Positions 17,373 to 26,459 of a stretch of DNA of 64,000 nucleotides are shown here, piece by piece. Both the position numbers and the translations under genes were made by a program. Within the stretch, counting starts at the first letter, position 1, and every line of letters starts with the position of its first letter. Below the pieces are notes generated by a model. That model made no database searches, had not been told where the DNA came from, and saw nothing but the letters and a program-made list of their open reading frames with translations. This DNA is from Nonomuraea jabiensis (GTDB taxonomy: Bacteria > Actinomycetota > Actinomycetes > Streptosporangiales > Streptosporangiaceae): positions 7,576,501 through 7,640,500 of the forward strand of contig NZ_JACHMB010000001.1 of NCBI RefSeq assembly GCF_014204795.1, read 5' to 3'.

Positions 17373-17742
17373 GGTGAATCCGGCCTGGCTCTAGGAAGCG
17401 GCGTCTGGCACCGGCTACGGCGCCCACCGGGCCGGCCCGGGTGAAGTCGCAGGTCGTCTACGGCACCCTCGACCGGCGCGTGCCGACCCTCGCGCCGGCG
17501 GTGCCGTTCGAGCAGGCCGAGTCCGCGACGGAAGACGTCGCCTACGGTCTCAAGCCGCTGCCGGTGACGTGGTGAGGGAGACGAGCACGGCCGTCGCCCG
17601 TCGCATCGGCAGCGGCCGCCCGCTGATCCGGGCCGCCGTCCTGGAGCGGGCCGCCGTCCTGGAGCGGGCCGCCGTCCTAGAGCGTGCCGTCGTCGCCCTG
17701 CGAGCCGAAGGGCGCGACGCCAAGGGGCAGCTCACCGACGTC
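17373..17742. other. Spacer with coding-like fragments
   Basis: 370 bases between the sulfotransferase and the AraC gene. One frame (about 17441-17574) reads like the end of a protein (SQVVYGTLDRRVPTLAP...) but has no start or family match. A 74-codon frame at 17569-17793 contains a tandem AAVLER repeat and runs into the AraC gene on the other strand. I judge both as remnants or chance. Confidence 0.4.
17632..17685 (+). repeat. 18-bp tandem repeat, three copies
   Basis: Unit GCCGCCGTCCTGGAGCGG repeated three times, the last with two changes. In one frame it would read AAVLER three times. It probably arose by replication slippage. Confidence 0.8.
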
Positions 17743-18645
17743 TCAGGGGCTTTTCCGCCCGGCCGGGTCGCCGAGCTGAGCATGGGCGGCTGATCGGCTA
17801 CGTCGCCGGTACTCGGTGGGTGTCAGCCCGACCAGCGCCCGGAAGCGGCGGGCGAAGTACGTCGGGTCGTCCCAGCCGACGGCGGCGCCGACCCGGGCAG
17901 TCGGCAGGGTCGAGTGCGCCAGTAACGTGGCGGCGCGCTCGGCCCGCAGCCGGGCCAGGAAGCCGAGCGGCGTCAGCCCGACGTACTGCCTGAACAGCCG
18001 CCCGAGATAGGCGGGATCCAGGCTGACCGACCGGGCGAGATCATCCAGCCGCCACGGGTCGGCGGGCGCTGCCTCCAGCCGGGCGATGACGGCGGCGACG
18101 GCGGGGTGGACGGCGGACTCGGGCCTCTGCCCTTCGGGGTCGCGGCCGTCGGCCAGGACGCCGAGTACGGTGACCAGCCGGCCGAGCACCCGCCCCGGCC
18201 GCCTCCGATCGGCGGCCAGCTCCCGTTCGAGCAGCCCGATCTCCGCGATGGCCTCTTCGGCGGCGGCCGGATCGACGGTCGTGACCGCCACGCCGTGCGT
18301 GCCGGAGGCCACCGGATCGGTCCACAGCATCCGGCGCAGCATCGGGATGTCGTACAGCGCCGCCAGCTCGCCCCGCAGCGCCTGGGCGGACAGGCAGCAG
18401 TTCGCGACGGTCAGGTCGGTGCAGTCGCGGAACCCGTGCCAGGCGCCGGGCCGGAGCACGACGACCTGCCCGCGCCGCAGCGGGTGCGCGCCCTGGCTGG
18501 TCAGGTGCCGGCCGTCGCCGGCTCCGATCACGGCGATCTCCAGGAAGTCGTGCGCGTGCGGCTCGATGTCGGGGTTCAGGTGGTGGACACCTGCCAGGAC
18601 CGGGCCCCCGGCGAACAGCGCGTGCTCGTGCAGCATGGCAGGCAT
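17743..18645 (-). CDS. AraC-family transcription regulator
   Basis: 300 aa. An N-terminal cupin sensor domain (PHAHDFLEIAVIGAGDGRH) is followed by two C-terminal helix-turn-helix units: WRLDDLARSVSLDPAYLGRLF and VGAAVGWDDPTYFARRFRAL, ending in LVGLTPTEYRRR. It is divergent from the PhyH oxygenase gene with about 100 bases between, so it probably controls that gene. Whether it also acts on the NRPS cluster is open. Confidence 0.9.
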   Translation of the reverse strand: MPAMLHEHALFAGGPVLAGVHHLNPDIEPHAHDFLEIAVIGAGDGRHLTSQGAHPLRRGQVVVLRPGAWHGFRDCTDLTVANCCLSAQALRGELAALYDIPMLRRMLWTDPVASGTHGVAVTTVDPAAAEEAIAEIGLLERELAADRRRPGRVLGRLVTVLGVLADGRDPEGQRPESAVHPAVAAVIARLEAAPADPWRLDDLARSVSLDPAYLGRLFRQYVGLTPLGFLARLRAERAATLLAHSTLPTARVGAAVGWDDPTYFARRFRALVGLTPTEYRRRSRSAAHAQLGDPAGRKSP

Positions 18646-18746
18646 GTCGGGATCGTACGACTAATCGCCGGGATCGGCCTAGCCCGCAGCGGCACGGCTC
18701 GGCGAGGCTTGCGGTATCCCAACAGCAAGAACCCTGGAGGTCAGCG

Positions 18747-19538
18747 ATGGCAACGACCACGACCGAGCAGCACCACAGCGACGTCGGCGCCGATGGCCGG
18801 GTGCCGGACGAGCTGGTGGCGGCCTACCGCGAGCACGGTTTCGTCCGAGTGCGGGGTGTGCTCGAGCCCGGCCAGGTCGAGCGCTTCCGGGCCGGCGCCG
18901 AGGCGTTCCTGGAGGCGCACCGCGCGGAGAGCCTGGAGAAGCAGGGCACCTTCAGCCAGCTGGTCAACGTCTGGCAGCGCGACCAGACGCTGCGGGAGCT
19001 CACGTTCGACCCGCGGATCGGCCGGATCGCCGAACAACTCGCCGGGTTCTCGCTGCGGCTCTGGCACGACCAGATGCTGGTCAAGGAGCCGCACAACAAC
19101 GCCGCCACGGAGTTCCACCAGGATCGTCCGTACTGGCCGCACACGGGGGACCGGCTCCCGCTGTCGGCGTGGATAGCGCTGGTCGACGTTCCCCCGGAGC
19201 GGGGCTGCATGACCTTCCTGCCCGGTACCCAGGACCGCACCGGCCTGCGCCCGCAGGACCTTCACGAAGAGGAGGACCTGTTCGAGGCGGACCCGGCCCT
19301 GCGCTGGATCCCCCGCGTCACCGTGCCGCTCCGCGCGGGCGACTGCACCTTCCACAGCGGCTACACCGGCCACATGGCGCTGCCCAACCGCACCGACCAG
19401 GCCCGGCTCGCGCACGTCACCATCTACATGGACGAGGCGACCCGTTACAGCGGGGCCGGGCACGTCGTGACCGATCCTCTCGGACTCGCCGCGGGCGAGC
19501 GGCTGGACGGCGACACCTTCCCCCGCCCCTGGGCTTAG
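18747..19538 (+). CDS. Phytanoyl-CoA dioxygenase (PhyH)-family oxygenase
   Basis: 263 aa Fe(II)/2-oxoglutarate oxygenase. The facial triad is seen as FHQDRPYW (His124, Asp126) and GHMALPNRTDQAR (His209), with Arg220 for 2-oxoglutarate. The double-stranded beta-helix core is intact and length is normal. A GGAGG site precedes the ATG. It hydroxylates an unknown small molecule. Divergent from the AraC regulator and 1.4 kb from the NRPS cluster, it could be a tailoring enzyme or an independent catabolic gene. Confidence 0.88.
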   Translation: MATTTTEQHHSDVGADGRVPDELVAAYREHGFVRVRGVLEPGQVERFRAGAEAFLEAHRAESLEKQGTFSQLVNVWQRDQTLRELTFDPRIGRIAEQLAGFSLRLWHDQMLVKEPHNNAATEFHQDRPYWPHTGDRLPLSAWIALVDVPPERGCMTFLPGTQDRTGLRPQDLHEEEDLFEADPALRWIPRVTVPLRAGDCTFHSGYTGHMALPNRTDQARLAHVTIYMDEATRYSGAGHVVTDPLGLAAGERLDGDTFPRPWA

Positions 19539-19582
19539 CGGGGCGGGCGTACAGCGGCCCTCCCAGGAAATCCGGAGGGCCA

Positions 19583-19850
19583 CTGCGCTGCCCGGGGGGA
19601 ATTCGGGAGGACGGCCGCTGCGCTGCCCAGCCGGGAAATCCGGGAGGGCCGCTGCGTTGTCCGGCCGCGAAACCCGGGAGGGCCGCTGCGTTGCCCGGCC
19701 GCGAAACCCGGGAAGGCCGCTGCGTTGCCCGGCCGCGAAACCCGGGAAGGCCGCTGCGCTGCCCGGCCGCGAAACCCGGGAAGGCCGCTGCGCTGCCCTG
19801 CTGGGGAATTCGGGAGAGCCGCTGCGGTGCTCGGCCGGGATTGCGCTCTG
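19583..19850 (+). repeat. 34-bp tandem repeat array, about eight copies
   Basis: Units begin GCTGCGTTGCCCGGCCGCGA and continue AACCCGGGAAGGCC. The four units from 19651 to 19786 are nearly identical; outer ones have decayed. No unique spacers, so this is a minisatellite and not a CRISPR. It follows the PhyH stop directly. A unit length of 34 is not a multiple of three, so it is not coding. Confidence 0.9.
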
Positions 19851-19875
19851 GTCGCCGGGCGTCCCACTGGTCGTC

Positions 19876-20025
19876 ATGATGCGATCTTGCGCGGTCACGG
19901 TCCCCCTGGAACTGGTGGCCGGTACCGCACTGATCTCGTCCATCGTGTGGCCGGGCTGGGCGACGGTGCTGCCGCTCGCCGCGATCGTCGGCCTGAGCTG
20001 GGCCCTGCCGCCGATCTGGAGGTGA
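19876..20025 (+). CDS. Possible small membrane protein
   Basis: 49 codons after the repeat array. The peptide is strongly hydrophobic (PLELVAGTALISSIVWPGW then VLPLAAIVGLSWALPPIW), enough for one or two membrane spans. No clear ribosome binding site. It ends seven bases before the next small frame, which has GGAGGTGA. It may be a real two-gene unit or the remains of a transporter. Confidence 0.3.
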   Translation: MMRSCAVTVPLELVAGTALISSIVWPGWATVLPLAAIVGLSWALPPIWR

Positions 20026-20031
20026 CGGCGG

Positions 20032-20316
20032 ATGCGCAAGCTCGCCGCCACAGCCAACTCCCTGCGATCCCAGGCCGATCCTGAGCGCTACCTGCCTCAG
20101 CCGGCCACCGCCCTGGACCAGCAGGCCAGGGCCCTGCTCGGTACGGGCCGGGTCGAACGGGCATTGAAGGCGAGCGCCGAACGGATCGGGCATCACCGCA
20201 TCCTGCGAGCTTGCCGCCGGTCGAGAGGGGGACGCGCTCACGGACGCGCAGGAGGCGGTCGAGAGCGGGACGCGCCCACGAACACGCAGGAGGCGTCGAG
20301 TGCTGCGATCGACTGA
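20032..20316 (+). CDS. Small hypothetical protein
   Basis: 94 codons, ATG with GGAGGTGA eight bases upstream. The first 60 residues look like a helical soluble protein (DPERYLPQPATALDQQARAL); the end is Arg/Gly-rich low complexity and probably not conserved. No family recognised. The good ribosome site is the only positive sign. Confidence 0.3.
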   Translation: MRKLAATANSLRSQADPERYLPQPATALDQQARALLGTGRVERALKASAERIGHHRILRACRRSRGGRAHGRAGGGRERDAPTNTQEASSAAID

Positions 20317-20361
20317 TCAACGTGGACCCCGATGAGTATCTTCCCCTCCTGGCACGCGACG

Positions 20362-21261
20362 TCAGGCACGGCGGATCGTGATGTCGCCGTCATGGCTGCG
20401 GGCGCGGATCTCGACCGTCTCGTCGAACCCTTCCGGGCTCTCGCGGGTGTCGAGGGAGTTGAGCAGCCTGCCGTTGGCCGTGCTCACGTCGAGGAACGCC
20501 GCCGTGCCCTCCCGGATACCGACCTCGAGATCCCCGGTCGTGCTCGTCAGGACGACCGAGCCGCGCGCGACCTCGCCGATCCGCACGCTGCCGTGCACGT
20601 TCTTCGCCTCGACGCCGCCGTGGGCGCGCTCGACCTGCATGTCGCCGCTGGTGCCGATCAGCCGCAGGTCGCCCGTCACCTCGCCGATGTAGCACTCCCC
20701 GTCGTCGTTCCTGATCGAGGCGGGGCCGTCCACCTCCTGGATCCTGATCTCGCCGGAGGCGCTGGAGACCTCGGCCCGGCCGGTGGCGCGCTCCACGCCG
20801 ATGTCGCCGCTGTCGCTGGTCAGCTGGATCGCGCCGGCCTCGTCGAGCCGGATGTCGCCGTAGTCCGTCTGCAGCCGGCAGTCTCCCAGCCGGCCCGTGC
20901 AGTGGAACTCGCCCGACCTCGTCGAGCCCTGCACGTGCGAGCCCGACGGCAGCTCGATCGTCACGCGGACCGACTCGCCCCAGTCGCCGAACAGGCCGGC
21001 CAACGCCGACAGGCCCCACCCCTGCCGCCGCCCGCCTGCTCCGGCGCCCGCGTACCGGGACTGAACGGACTCCTGCTGCGCGCCCTTGACGACCAGCTTG
21101 CCGGCCGCGTAGCCGATCTGGACCGCGGCCGCCCCGCCCTCACCGTCGCCCGGCCGGGTGTCGACCACCGTGGTGGTGCGGTCGCTCGCGATGATCCTGA
21201 CCTCGGCGCCGGGCAGCTCGATGCTGACCGAGATCGGCTCGGGCGTGTCGAATGTCGGCAT
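20362..21261 (-). CDS. DUF4097 beta-strand repeat protein
   Basis: 299 aa made of repeating short beta-strands with GDI/GEI turns (YGDIRLDE, SGDIGVER, SGEIRIQE, TGDLEVG), the pattern of the DUF4097 putative adhesin fold. No signal peptide or membrane span is seen, so it is probably cytoplasmic. It sits just downstream of the RHH protein on the same strand, an arrangement common in actinobacteria. Function unknown. Confidence 0.88.
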   Translation of the reverse strand: MPTFDTPEPISVSIELPGAEVRIIASDRTTTVVDTRPGDGEGGAAAVQIGYAAGKLVVKGAQQESVQSRYAGAGAGGRRQGWGLSALAGLFGDWGESVRVTIELPSGSHVQGSTRSGEFHCTGRLGDCRLQTDYGDIRLDEAGAIQLTSDSGDIGVERATGRAEVSSASGEIRIQEVDGPASIRNDDGECYIGEVTGDLRLIGTSGDMQVERAHGGVEAKNVHGSVRIGEVARGSVVLTSTTGDLEVGIREGTAAFLDVSTANGRLLNSLDTRESPEGFDETVEIRARSHDGDITIRRA

Positions 21262-21294
21262 GAAACCCTCCTCGTGGTTGCGTGCGTCCGGGCC

Positions 21295-21831
21295 TCAGCC
21301 GACCCAGCCGGTGTAGCTGCGCCCGCTCGCCGAGCCGCGCCCCGCCGGCCGGCGGCCGCCGGACTCCAACGTGGCGGCGACGGCGCGGACCAGCCAGGTG
21401 TTGACCGACAGGCCCTCCCGGCGGGCGGCCTCCTCGACCTGGACCTTGAGATGTTCGGGGACCCGGAGGCTGATGCGGGCCGTGCCGCCGTCCTGGATCT
21501 CCACGGGCTGGATCTCCACGGGCTGGACGTCCGCGCCGGACGGCCCGCCGTCGCTGTCAGGGGCCTCCGGCGCGGCCGGGTGTCCCGCCGGGGACCGGGT
21601 CAGGACGAAGTCGGGATCGCCGCGGCGCAGGCGGACCTCCACCGAGCCGGGCGCCAGCTCGCGCGTGATCTCGTCGGCGGCCGCCGACAGGACCTCCAGC
21701 AGGATCAGCCGGGCGGATGACTCGAGAGGTGAGACAAGTCGCTCGGCGAGGGCGCGCGCGTCCTCACCGCCTGCTTCCGCGGCGACCGCGAGGTCCCGGT
21801 GGAGCCTGTCGACGTACGGCTTGAGATCCAT
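21295..21831 (-). CDS. HicB/Arc-like ribbon-helix-helix protein
   Basis: 178 aa. The C-terminal half has RISLRVPEHLKVQVEEAARR then GLSVNTWLVRAV, a ribbon-helix-helix DNA-binding domain of the HicB/Arc type. The N-terminal half is helical and acidic with an internal PVEIQPVEIQ repeat. No HicA toxin is adjacent; the partner is the DUF4097 gene 33 bases downstream. It likely regulates its own operon. Confidence 0.8.
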   Translation of the reverse strand: MDLKPYVDRLHRDLAVAAEAGGEDARALAERLVSPLESSARLILLEVLSAAADEITRELAPGSVEVRLRRGDPDFVLTRSPAGHPAAPEAPDSDGGPSGADVQPVEIQPVEIQDGGTARISLRVPEHLKVQVEEAARREGLSVNTWLVRAVAATLESGGRRPAGRGSASGRSYTGWVG

Positions 21832-21877
21832 GGCGCCATTATGGCGCCAAAATGACGCCGGCGCCAGCGCCGCCGCG

Positions 21878-23362
21878 TCAAGCCCGGCCGAGCGTGTCGC
21901 GCAGCCGGCTCTTCTGGATCTTGTTCGAGCCGGTGCGGGGCAGGTCGTCCACGATGTCGAGGTACACGGGGAGCTTGTACCTGGCCAGCCGCTCGGCCAG
22001 GAACGCCCGCAGTTCGCCGATGGTCAGCTCGCGCCCGGGGGTCGTGATCACGAATGCCCGGCCGACCTCTCCCCACGTGGCGTCCGGTACGCCGATCACC
22101 GCGACCTCGGCGACCGCGGGGTGCTCGTAGGCGGCCGCCTCGACCTCGGCCGGGTAGACGTTCTCGCCGCCCGAGATGTACATGTCCTTGACCCGGTCGA
22201 CGATGTGGAAGTGCCCGTCGGCGTCCACGTACGCGATGTCGCCGGAGTGGAACCACCGGCCCTCGGAGAAGGCCCGCGCGGTGGCGTCGGGGTCGTTCCA
22301 GTAGCCGGGGGTCACGTTCGGGCCCTGGATGATCACTTCACCGGGTTCGCCGGGGGAGGTGTCGGTCAGGTCGGGGCGGACGCAGCGGACATTGGTGAAG
22401 AAGACCGGGACCCCGGCGGATCCGGCCTTGCGCTCGCTCTCGCCCGCCTCCAGGAACGTGGCGCCCGGCGCGGTCTCGGTGAGGCCGTACCCCTGGCAGA
22501 AGGTCAGGCCGCGCTCCTGGTAGGTGTGGATCAGCGCGGGCGGGACCGCCGCGCCGCCCGCCATCAGGCAGCGTACGGACGACAGGTCGGCGCCCGCCCA
22601 CCGGGGCGACCGCGCGAGCGCGGCGAACATCGTGGTCACGCCGAACATCCAGGTGACGCGGCGTTCGGCGATGAGGTCGAAGCAGGCGTCCACGCTCCAG
22701 GACGGCATGATGACCGAGCATCCGCCCTTGAGGAACGTGGGCAGCAGACACTGGTTGAGCGCCGCCACGTGGAACAGCGGCGCGCTGACCAGCGTCACCT
22801 CGTCGGCGGCGACGTCCACCCCGACCAGGAGGTTGTAGCAGTTCCAGATCAGGTTTCCGTGGGTCAGCGTGGCGCCCTTGGGGCGGCCCGTGGTGCCGGA
22901 GGTGTACAGGACGCAGGCCGCGTCGTCGAGGCCGACCGGCACGTCGATGGGTGTCGGATCGCCCGCGTCCAGCCAGTCCTCGTAGTCCGGGCCCAGCGCC
23001 ACCACCGTGCGTACGGCCCGCCCGAAGGCGTGCCCGGGAGCGTGGACGAGCACCGTCGCCCCGCTGTGGGCCAGCAGGTGGTCGATCTCCGGCGCGGCGA
23101 GCCGGAAGTTCAGTGGCACGAAGATGCCGCCGAGCATGTGCGTGGCGAACATCGTCTCCACGAACGCCGGGTGGTTCTGCCCCAGGTAGGCCACCCGGTC
23201 TCCCTTGCGCACCCCGGCCGCGCGCAACTGCCCGGCCAGCCGGGTGGTGCGGTCGAACACCTCCGCGTACGTCGTCGCGCGGTCGCGGAAGACGAAGGCG
23301 GTGCGGTCCGGCGACATCGCGGCCCGCCTGGCCGGCCACCCGCCGAGCCCTGCGTTCAACAC
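21878..23362 (-). CDS. Acyl-CoA synthetase (AMP-forming)
   Basis: 494 aa. ANL-superfamily motifs are complete: YTSGTTGRPKGATLTHGNL, YGLTETAPG, WFHSGDIAYVDADG, and the C-terminal lysine in TGSNKIQKSRLRD. It activates a carboxylic acid to an acyl-CoA with ATP. The start is taken as GTG 23362 because family members begin with an NAGLG-WPARRA segment just before MSPDRTA; ATG further in would cut it. It is the last gene of a four-gene catabolic operon with a MaoC hydratase, an amidohydrolase and an SDR. Substrate unknown. Confidence 0.9.
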   Translation of the reverse strand: MLNAGLGGWPARRAAMSPDRTAFVFRDRATTYAEVFDRTTRLAGQLRAAGVRKGDRVAYLGQNHPAFVETMFATHMLGGIFVPLNFRLAAPEIDHLLAHSGATVLVHAPGHAFGRAVRTVVALGPDYEDWLDAGDPTPIDVPVGLDDAACVLYTSGTTGRPKGATLTHGNLIWNCYNLLVGVDVAADEVTLVSAPLFHVAALNQCLLPTFLKGGCSVIMPSWSVDACFDLIAERRVTWMFGVTTMFAALARSPRWAGADLSSVRCLMAGGAAVPPALIHTYQERGLTFCQGYGLTETAPGATFLEAGESERKAGSAGVPVFFTNVRCVRPDLTDTSPGEPGEVIIQGPNVTPGYWNDPDATARAFSEGRWFHSGDIAYVDADGHFHIVDRVKDMYISGGENVYPAEVEAAAYEHPAVAEVAVIGVPDATWGEVGRAFVITTPGRELTIGELRAFLAERLARYKLPVYLDIVDDLPRTGSNKIQKSRLRDTLGRA

Positions 23363-23376
23363 CGTCCCGTCACCTC

Positions 23377-23832
23377 TCAGGCATAGTGGCGGTAGACGGC
23401 ACGGGCGACGCAGGCGGGCTTGCCGACGCCGTCGATCTCGAGGGTGAAGTCGCAGAGCATCTGCACGCCGTCGCCGGGCACGTCCTCGACCTCGGCGACC
23501 TTCGCGGCCAGGCGGACCTTGGCGCCCACCCGCACCGGGGCGGGGAAGCGGACCTTCTCCAGCCCGTAGTTGATGCTCATCTTCACGCCCCGGATGTCGA
23601 GCACCTCGTTGAACAGCGGGATGACCAGCGACAGGGTGAGATAGCCGTGCGCGATGGTGCCGCCGAAGGGGCCGTCCGCGGCCCGCCGGGTGTCCACGTG
23701 GATCCATTGGTGGTCGTTCGTGGCGTCCGCGAAGGTGTTCACCCGCTCCTGGGTGATCTCCAGCCAGGAGCTGTGGCCCAGGTCGCGGCCGGCCAGGGCC
23801 TTGATCTCCGCGAGTCCGTCAACCGTGATCAT
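23377..23832 (-). CDS. MaoC-family enoyl-CoA hydratase
   Basis: 151 aa hot-dog fold. The hydratase-2 motif is seen as FADATNDHQWIHVDTRRA followed by FGGTIAHGYLTLSL, giving the catalytic Asp and His. It adds water to an enoyl-CoA. Start ATG 23832 overlaps the amidohydrolase stop. It fits a beta-oxidation-like pathway with the SDR and CoA ligase beside it. Confidence 0.9.
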   Translation of the reverse strand: MITVDGLAEIKALAGRDLGHSSWLEITQERVNTFADATNDHQWIHVDTRRAADGPFGGTIAHGYLTLSLVIPLFNEVLDIRGVKMSINYGLEKVRFPAPVRVGAKVRLAAKVAEVEDVPGDGVQMLCDFTLEIDGVGKPACVARAVYRHYA

Positions 23833-24701
23833 GAGCTCTCCTTGTCGAGGCCGAGCAGGCGGGCGGCGTTGTGCTTGAGGATCTTGGGGCGTACCTCGGG
23901 CTTGATGTCGAGCTGGGCGAAGTCGGCCAGCCAGCGGTCCGGGGTGATGACGGGATAGTCGGAGCCGAAGAGCACCTTGTCCTTGAGCAGGCTGTTGGCG
24001 TACCGGACGAGCTGCGGCGGGAAGTACTTCGGCGACCATCCGGACAGGTCGATGTGGACGTACGGCTTGTGCGTGGCGACGGCGAGCGCCTCGTCCTGCC
24101 AGGGGAACGACGGGTGGGCCAGGATGACGCGCAACTCGGGGAAGTCCACGGCCACGTCGTCGACCAGCATCGGGTTGGAGTACTTGAGCCGGATGCCGCC
24201 CCCGCCGGGCACGCCCGCGCCGATGCCGGTCTGACCGGTGTGAAAGAGGGCGGGCACGCCGAGCTCCTCGATGACCTCGTACAGGGGGTAGGCCATCGGG
24301 TCGTTCGGGGCGAACCCCTGGATGCTGGGGTGGAACTTGAAGCCGCGCACCCCGTGCCGCTCCACCAGGCGGCGGGCCTCCCGCGCCCCCGCCCTGCCCT
24401 TGTGCGGGTCGACACTGGCGAACGGGATCAGCACGTCGGCGTGTTCGGCGCAGCTCTCGGCGATCTCCTCGTTGGCGATGCGCGGGTGGCCGGTGGCGTG
24501 CTCGGCGTCCACGGTGAACACCACCGCGGCCATCTTCCGCTCCCGGTAATAGGCCGCCATCTGGGGGATGGCGGGGCGCTCGTGCGAGCCGAAGTACTCC
24601 TCGGACGCGCCGAACAGCACCGGGCTCAGCGAGCCGTGGCCGTCCTTGGAGATCTCGGCATGGGTGTGGACGTCGATCGCGACCAGCTCGTCGAGGTTCA
24701 C
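23829..24701 (-). CDS. Amidohydrolase-family metal hydrolase/decarboxylase
   Basis: 290 aa. AIDVHTHAE gives the metal-binding HxH, RGFKFHPSIQG and PALFHTGQTG follow, then VILAHPSFPW and FGSDYPVITPDRW with the catalytic Asp. This is the amidohydrolase-2 (ACMSD-like) branch, whose members hydrolyse or decarboxylate ring-derived acids. GTG 24701 lies directly after the SDR stop with GGGAGC upstream; longer open sequence upstream only overlaps the SDR. It points to catabolism of a cyclic or aromatic acid (inference). Confidence 0.85.
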   Translation of the reverse strand: MNLDELVAIDVHTHAEISKDGHGSLSPVLFGASEEYFGSHERPAIPQMAAYYRERKMAAVVFTVDAEHATGHPRIANEEIAESCAEHADVLIPFASVDPHKGRAGAREARRLVERHGVRGFKFHPSIQGFAPNDPMAYPLYEVIEELGVPALFHTGQTGIGAGVPGGGGIRLKYSNPMLVDDVAVDFPELRVILAHPSFPWQDEALAVATHKPYVHIDLSGWSPKYFPPQLVRYANSLLKDKVLFGSDYPVITPDRWLADFAQLDIKPEVRPKILKHNAARLLGLDKESS

Positions 24702-24703
24702 CG

Positions 24704-25609
24704 TCAGGCTCCCTTGGGGGCGGGGATGCCGTAGGTCTCGGGTTCGGCGCCGACGCCCGTGCGCCACTGCCCGGCGATCGCCTCGGCGCTCCAGCCGCCG
24801 TCGGCGTACGCCACCGCCTTCTCCTTCGGGTGCGCCCACAGGACCAGCCGGTCCCCGCCGACGCCGATCGCCTGCCCGGTGACGCCCTTGGAGTCGTCCG
24901 AGGCCAGGTACGTGATCAGCCCGGTCACGTCCTCGACCGTGCCCAGCCCCTCGTCCCGGCGCAGCCAGCCGGGCAGCGGCTCCCCGGTGCGCTCGGACTC
25001 GGCGATGACCTGCGCGAACGCCGGGATGGTCTTGGTCATCTCGGTGGCCGCGACCGGGATCACCGCGTTGACCGTGATGTCGGCCTTGGCCAGCTCCATC
25101 GCCCAGGTCCGGGCCATCGCGACGATGCCGGCCTTGGCCGCGGCGTAGTTAGTCTGGCCGAAGTTACCGCGCTGGCCGGCCGGCGAGCCGACGAGAATCA
25201 GCCGCCCGCCGGTGCCCTGCTCCCGCATCCGCACCGCCGCCGCGCGGGCGCAGGTGAACGTGCCCCGCAGGTGCACGTTGACGACGTCGTCGAAGTCCTC
25301 GTCGGACATCTTCCACAGCACCCGGTCGCGCAGGATGCCCGCGTTCGTGATCAGCACGTCGAGGCGCCCGAACTCCCGTACGCTCGCCTCGACCAGCTGG
25401 TCGGCCGCCGCCGTGCCACCGACGGCGGCGGCCACGCCGACGGCCCGTCCACCCGCCGTGGTGATCTTCGCCACCGCGGCGTCCACCGCCTCCTGGTCAA
25501 CGTCATTCACCACCACGGCGGCGCCCGCCGCGGCCAGGGCCTCGGCATAGGCCAGGCCGAGGCCGCGCCCGCTACCGGTGACGATCGCCACTTTGCCGGT
25601 CAGATCCAT
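24704..25609 (-). CDS. SDR-family 3-hydroxyacyl-CoA dehydrogenase-like enzyme
   Basis: 301 aa. KVAIVTGSGRGLGLAYAEAL is the nucleotide-binding motif, ITNAGILRD follows, and YAAAKAGIVAMAR carries the YxxxK pair. The N-terminal type matches the dehydrogenase part of multifunctional beta-oxidation enzymes. The ATG at 25609 has GAGAGGTG upstream. First gene of the catabolic operon; the promoter probably lies about 850 bases upstream at the MarR palindromes or within the repeat-rich spacer. Confidence 0.9.
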   Translation of the reverse strand: MDLTGKVAIVTGSGRGLGLAYAEALAAAGAAVVVNDVDQEAVDAAVAKITTAGGRAVGVAAAVGGTAAADQLVEASVREFGRLDVLITNAGILRDRVLWKMSDEDFDDVVNVHLRGTFTCARAAAVRMREQGTGGRLILVGSPAGQRGNFGQTNYAAAKAGIVAMARTWAMELAKADITVNAVIPVAATEMTKTIPAFAQVIAESERTGEPLPGWLRRDEGLGTVEDVTGLITYLASDDSKGVTGQAIGVGGDRLVLWAHPKEKAVAYADGGWSAEAIAGQWRTGVGAEPETYGIPAPKGA

Positions 25610-25694
25610 GTGGGACACCTCTCCGAACGTGATCAAGAATTCGACCGCCTTGCGCTGTGCGACGCGATCGATGCCGTCGAACGGCTACTGGCCG

Positions 25695-25790
25695 ACCGAC
25701 GTCCGCCCCGACGTCCGTACCGGCATCCGGACCGGTATCCGCACCGACGTCCGCACCGGTATCCGCACCGACGTCCGCCCCGGCATCCGG
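25695..25790 (+). repeat. 12-bp tandem repeat, eight copies
   Basis: Alternating units of the type ACCGACGTCCGC and ACCGGTATCCGC. In frame it would encode RTDV/RTGI tetrapeptides, but no gene start or ribosome site supports translation. It is followed by a degenerate array with about 37-bp units around 25860-26040. Confidence 0.85.
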
Positions 25791-26047
25791 ACCGGCGGGC
25801 GCCCGGCGCGGACGAGCGGAACCAGGGCGGAACCACGGCCCGCACCTCGACCGCACCGGGCGTCGAAAGCGCCGGCCCGCGTCTCGGCGGCTTCGGGCGT
25901 CGGGGGTGCCGGCCCGCGTCTCGGCGGCTTCGGGCATCGGGGACGCTGGCCCGCGCCTCGGTCGCACCGGGCCTCGGCCCGCGCCTCGACCACATCCGCC
26001 CGCGGCCCGCGCCTCGACCGGGCGTCGGGGGCGTCGGCCGGTGCCGA

Positions 26048-26133
26048 GGACCAGCCCGGTCACGTCCCTGCTCCAGCAGCACAGCGTTGAGGACCAGGCC
26101 GGTCACGCCCCTGCTCCGGCAGCACGGCGTTGA
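26048..26133 (+). repeat. 43-bp direct repeat, two copies
   Basis: Two adjacent copies starting GGACCAGCCCGGTCACG and GGACCAGGCCGGTCACG and ending with GCGTTGA, with a few substitutions. Not associated with a recognisable gene. Confidence 0.85.
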
Positions 26134-26459
26134 GGTCGGGAACCGGCGCGTTGCCGAACAGCGGCGCGCCGACCAGACCGAGCGTGCGGCGGGCGGCCGT
26201 CACGGTCTCGTCCGCAGCGGTCACCTGGCCGACGGACGGGGCGATCACGTCGGCACGGCCGCCCTTGGTCGCGTCGACACCGGTCTCGCCCGCCGCGATC
26301 ACTCGCCACCTGACCACCTGGCACCTGGCCACCTCGCGCCACCGGCCTTCCTCGAACTCGGGTCGCTCATGGTCGCGCTTCTCTCTCACGATTCCGCCAT
26401 CGCGGGGCCCCGGCCACACTGCGGAAAGGCCGGGTACGCAGCTGACAGACCGCCCTCAA

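Larger units (their letters stand above)
25610..26459. other. Repeat-rich spacer between the SDR and MarR genes
   Basis: 850 bases without a convincing gene. The left half is low-complexity GC-rich repeats (12-bp and about 37-bp units); a 43-bp duplication lies at 26048-26133. A minus frame at 26060-26419 has a protein-like stretch (APLFGNAPVPDLNAVLPEQG) but no family match, and it spans the 43-bp repeat. It may be a decayed gene. Confidence 0.5.

Noticed and set aside
17569..17793. 74-codon gene with AAVLER repeats
   Set aside because: It overlaps the AraC gene on the other strand and its repeat is an 18-bp slippage product; no homology seen.
19583..19850. Possible CRISPR array
   Set aside because: Units are directly adjacent with no unique spacers, they decay at the edges, and no cas genes are present.
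26060..26419. 119-codon minus-strand gene before MarR
   Set aside because: Part of it is a 43-bp duplicated sequence and no family is recognised; at most a remnant.
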